Shown here: positions 34,159 to 36,727 of the stretch, one piece after another
Layout of the letters: every line of letters begins with the position of its first letter
How positions within the stretch are numbered: the stretch's first letter is position 1
NCBI GenBank assembly: GCA_012031875.1
Contig: JAAUSZ010000016.1
Coordinates: forward strand, 1-36,727
DNA: 36,727 nucleotides
DNA from: Desulfobacula sp.
GTDB lineage: Bacteria; Desulfobacterota; Desulfobacteria; Desulfobacterales; Desulfobacteraceae
Direction: 5' to 3'
Program-made: the position numbers and the translations under genes
The notes under the pieces: model-generated
Told to the model about the DNA's origin: nothing
Seen by the model: the letters and a program-made list of their open reading frames with translations, nothing else
Databases searched by the model: none

Positions 34159-36240
34159 ATGATCAGAGATTTAAAAAGAGTTAGAAACATTGGAATCAGC
34201 GCCCATATTGATTCCGGTAAAACCACCCTGACGGAAAGAATTCTTTTTTACACGGCAAGAATCCATAAGATTAATGAAGTCAGGGGCAAGGACGGGGTCG
34301 GCGCCACCATGGATTCCATGGAACTGGAAAGAGAAAGGGGCATCACCATTGCCTCGGCCGCCACCTATTGTGAATGGGACAAGCATAATATCAATATTAT
34401 CGACACCCCGGGCCATGTGGACTTTACCGTTGAGGTCGAACGCTCCCTAAGGGTTCTGGATGGGGTCATCCTGGTGCTCTGCTCCGTATCCGGAGTCCAG
34501 TCCCAGTCCATTACCGTTGACCAGCAGATGAAGCGGTATCAGGTTCCCTGTATTGCCTTTGTCAACAAATGCGACCGCTCCGGCGCCAATCCCGCCAAGG
34601 TCAGCGCCCAGCTCCGGGATAAACTGGGCCATAATTCCGTTCTCATGCAGCTTCCCATCGGGCTTGAAGACCGGCATGAGGGCATTGTCGATCTGGTGAC
34701 CATGACCGCCCTGTATTTTGATGGGGAGAATGGGGAAAAGGTTGTGGTCAAAGACATCCCCGCGTCTATGATGGATGAGGCCAAGGCGGCCCGGGAAAAG
34801 ATGATTGATGCGGTTTCTCTTTTTTCCGAAGCCCTTACCGATGCCATCCTTGAAGAAAAGGAACTCACAACGGACCTCATCATGGATGCGGTCCGGACCG
34901 GAACCATTTCCCGGCAGATGACCCCGGTATTCCTGGGCTCCGCCTATAAAAACAAAGCGGTACAACCCCTTCTGGATGCCGTTGTCAATTACCTGCCCTC
35001 CCCCCTGGATATTGAAAATCAGGCCATTGACATGGATAACAATGAAGAAGCCGTTATCCTGGAAAGCAGCTTTGACAAGCCCACCGTGGCTCTTGCCTTT
35101 AAGCTGGAAGACGGACAGTACGGCCAGTTGACCTATATCCGGGTCTACCAGGGATGTATTAATAAGGGAGACACCCTTGTCAATGCCAGGGATGGAAGAA
35201 AATTCAAGGCCGGACGGCTCATCCGGATGCATTCCAACCAGATGGAGGATGTGGAAGCCGTGCCGGCCGGACATATCGGCGCCATGTTCGGCATCGAATG
35301 CGCTTCGGGCGATACCTTTGTTTCCCCCCAGATCAATTATACCCTTCTTTCCATGCATATCATGGAGCCGGTCATCTCCCTGTCCATTGTGCCTAAGGAC
35401 AATAAGGCCCAGATCAATATGTCCAAGGCCCTGAACCGATTCACCAAGGAAGACCCGACCTTTAAGACCTATGTGGACCATGAAACCGGGGATACCATTA
35501 TCCAGGGCATGGGTGAACTGCACCTGGAAGTCTATGTGGAAAGAATGAAACGGGAATACGGGGCTGAAGTCGTCACGGGCCAACCCAGGGTGGCTTACAG
35601 GGAAACCATTACCCAGAAGGCGCTGTATAATTACACCCATAAAAAGCAGACCGGTGGCGCAGGTCAATATGGCCGTGTCTCCGGTTTTATCGAGCCCTGT
35701 GAGGAAGACTTCCTGTTTGTGAACAAGGTCACCGGGGGCCGGATCCCCACCAATTATATACCGGCCTGTGAGCACGGATTTAAGGGCTGCATGGAAAAAG
35801 GCCCCAAACTGGAATTCCCGGTCACAGGCATCAAGGTCACCCTGGAAGACGGGGCCTATCATGCGGTGGACTCTTCGGACATGGCCTTCAAGGCTGCGGC
35901 CAGGGGCGGATTTCTGGAAGCCTATGCCAAGGCCAAACCCGTCATCAAGGAACCCATTATGAAGGTGGTCATTGAAACTCCCAATGAATTTCAGGGTTCC
36001 TGCATGGGGCTCATTAATCAGAGGAGAGGGATAATCCAGGGCTCCCAGGAAGAAGGCGTCATGTCGGTGGTTGAATCCCAGGTGCCCTTATCTGAAATGT
36101 TCGGTTTTTCAACCATTCTCCGGTCGGCTACCCAGGGAAAGGCCCAGTTTACCATGGAATTTTCAGCTTATAAACAGGTTCCCCAATCCGTGGCAGAAGA
36201 GATTGTCAAAAAAAAGCTGGAAGAAAAATCTAAAAAATAA
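34159..36240 (+). CDS. fusA: Elongation factor G, spd/mtEFG1-like type
   Basis: Translational GTPase of 693 residues. G1 reads AHIDSGKTT (15-23), with Ser where classical EF-G has Ala; G2/G3 appear as [11 protein letters not shown] and DTPGHVDF, and G4 as NKCD. Domain IV ([25 protein letters not shown]) and domain V are complete. The Ser in G1 is typical of the spd/mtEFG1 group found in spirochaetes, planctomycetes and some deltaproteobacteria. AAGGA eight bases before the ATG at 34159 sets the start, although the frame is open from 34108. It is not in a str (rpsL-rpsG-tuf) operon, which fits an additional EF-G copy. Confidence 0.94.
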   Translation: MIRDLKRVRNIGISAHIDSGKTTLTERILFYTARIHKINEVRGKDGVGATMDSMELERERGITIASAATYCEWDKHNINIIDTPGHVDFTVEVERSLRVLDGVILVLCSVSGVQSQSITVDQQMKRYQVPCIAFVNKCDRSGANPAKVSAQLRDKLGHNSVLMQLPIGLEDRHEGIVDLVTMTALYFDGENGEKVVVKDIPASMMDEAKAAREKMIDAVSLFSEALTDAILEEKELTTDLIMDAVRTGTISRQMTPVFLGSAYKNKAVQPLLDAVVNYLPSPLDIENQAIDMDNNEEAVILESSFDKPTVALAFKLEDGQYGQLTYIRVYQGCINKGDTLVNARDGRKFKAGRLIRMHSNQMEDVEAVPAGHIGAMFGIECASGDTFVSPQINYTLLSMHIMEPVISLSIVPKDNKAQINMSKALNRFTKEDPTFKTYVDHETGDTIIQGMGELHLEVYVERMKREYGAEVVTGQPRVAYRETITQKALYNYTHKKQTGGAGQYGRVSGFIEPCEEDFLFVNKVTGGRIPTNYIPACEHGFKGCMEKGPKLEFPVTGIKVTLEDGAYHAVDSSDMAFKAAARGGFLEAYAKAKPVIKEPIMKVVIETPNEFQGSCMGLINQRRGIIQGSQEEGVMSVVESQVPLSEMFGFSTILRSATQGKAQFTMEFSAYKQVPQSVAEEIVKKKLEEKSKK

Positions 36241-36263
36241 AAATATATTTGGAGATAGGACCC

Positions 36264-36727
36264 ATGTTAAAAAAAGATCTCATTCTTAAAAGTCCGGTTT
36301 CAAAAACCATCGGTATTGAAAATATCAAGGACGGCCGGTTCGGCGCCGTCATTTCCCGGGCCGGTGTCGGAAAGACCAGTTTTCTGGTCCAGATCGCCAT
36401 TACCCAGCTCCTGATGAATGAAAAAATTCTCCACGTCAGCCTGGTGGAGCCCATTGAAAAAATCAACCTCAGGTATAATGACGGGTATACCAATCTCATT
36501 GACAGCATCGGATATGTGGATCCCCAGAAGGCTCTGAGGCTTTGGGAAGATATTTATCCGAACAAGGTGGGAATCAGCTATAATGAATCCACCTTTGATA
36601 CGGAGAAAATCAAGGATTATCTGAAAAGCTTTAAAAAGGCAGACCTTGCCATGCCCTCCATCATTATCATGGATGGTCTGAATTTGATAAGGATGTTTCA
36701 GGGACCCTTGAAAGACTGGATCAGTTG
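36264..36727 (+). CDS. P-loop ATPase, cut by the right edge
   Basis: Starts MLKKDLILKSPVSKTIG and has a Walker A (SRAGVGKTSFL, about 35-45) and a probable Walker B (PSIIIMDGL, about 131-139), so it is a RecA/KaiC- or AAA-like ATPase of unknown role. Near 36680 the coding-like sequence switches frame: in the frame of the start it reads NLIRMFQG, but one extra G gives EFDKDVSGTLERLDQL, which looks more natural. It follows EF-G by 23 bp and may be co-transcribed. Confidence 0.65.
   Translation, partial: MLKKDLILKSPVSKTIGIENIKDGRFGAVISRAGVGKTSFLVQIAITQLLMNEKILHVSLVEPIEKINLRYNDGYTNLIDSIGYVDPQKALRLWEDIYPNKVGISYNESTFDTEKIKDYLKSFKKADLAMPSIIIMDGLNLIRMFQGPLKDWIS

Noticed and set aside
34447-35862. 471-codon ORF antisense to the EF-G gene
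   Set aside because: It is a long shadow frame of a highly conserved gene, with no recognisable domain and no ribosome-binding site.
1-36727. CRISPR arrays, tRNA or rRNA genes, insertion sequences or prophage genes
   Set aside because: On reading both strands I saw no regular repeat-spacer array, no transposase or integrase ORF, and no cloverleaf with a GGTTCGA-type arm.

Overview
The window looks like chromosome from a strictly anaerobic, sulfate-reducer-like member of the Desulfobacterota, most plausibly Desulfobacterales. This rests on a periplasmic multihaem cytochrome / Tat FeS protein / NrfD-type respiratory module, a UGA-encoded (selenocysteine) peroxiredoxin, several sigma-54 activators with matching -24/-12 promoters, a DUF134/DUF5320 pair and a spd-type EF-G. 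The assignment is inferred from gene content and protein style; no database was searched.

Layout. 1-4750: glmM (cut by the left edge) and an upstream left-handed beta-helix protein on the minus strand, pgi on plus, fabH on minus. 4948-7807: a receiver protein, a receiver-less sigma-54 activator, and a convergent PAS-type sigma-54 activator (EBP1). 7808-10647: regulatory DNA with a 39-codon ORF, then thioredoxin, a 59-aa Cys-rich protein, an ACR3/BASS-type transporter, DUF134 and DUF5320. 10726-15872 (minus): an operon of TusA-like protein, selenocysteine peroxiredoxin (PrxU), Tat FeS protein, NrfD-like quinone subunit and a 13-haem OTR-like cytochrome that also carries an in-frame UGA. 16120-17514: a second PAS-type activator (EBP2), divergent from that operon. 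18058-19480: a second FeS protein with a b-type cytochrome. 19497-27177: divergent lpdA, then gcvT-gcvH-gcvPA-gcvPB-lipB-lipA. 27174-33933 (minus): rsmG, ileS, lspA, holA, pyk. 34159-end: EF-G and a P-loop ATPase cut by the right edge.

The most interesting part is 10726-16091. Two genes in one operon have an in-frame UGA, and each UGA is followed at the right distance by a perfect short hairpin with G in its loop, as expected of bacterial SECIS elements. One is the known PrxU type. The other replaces what I expect to be a Cys in an OTR-like multihaem cytochrome, which I do not recall as a described selenoprotein family. The operon has a GG-N10-GC sigma-54 promoter, two TGTTTAAACA palindromes about 110 bp upstream, and a divergent activator whose PAS domain has a Cys pattern that recurs with identical spacing in EBP1. 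A different motif (GTAACG type) lies just upstream of EBP1 and upstream of the sigma-54 promoter of the 18058 operon, suggesting two parallel Cys-PAS/sigma-54 redox circuits.

Caution on quality: at least nine single-base frame breaks fall in or next to short homopolymers in conserved genes (glmM, the cytochrome, lpdA, gcvPA, holA, rsmG), with two more suspected. Several of these genes are normally essential, so most are probably sequence errors and not decay. I annotate the full restored spans. The two UGA codons are different: the frame stays open on both sides without any indel.
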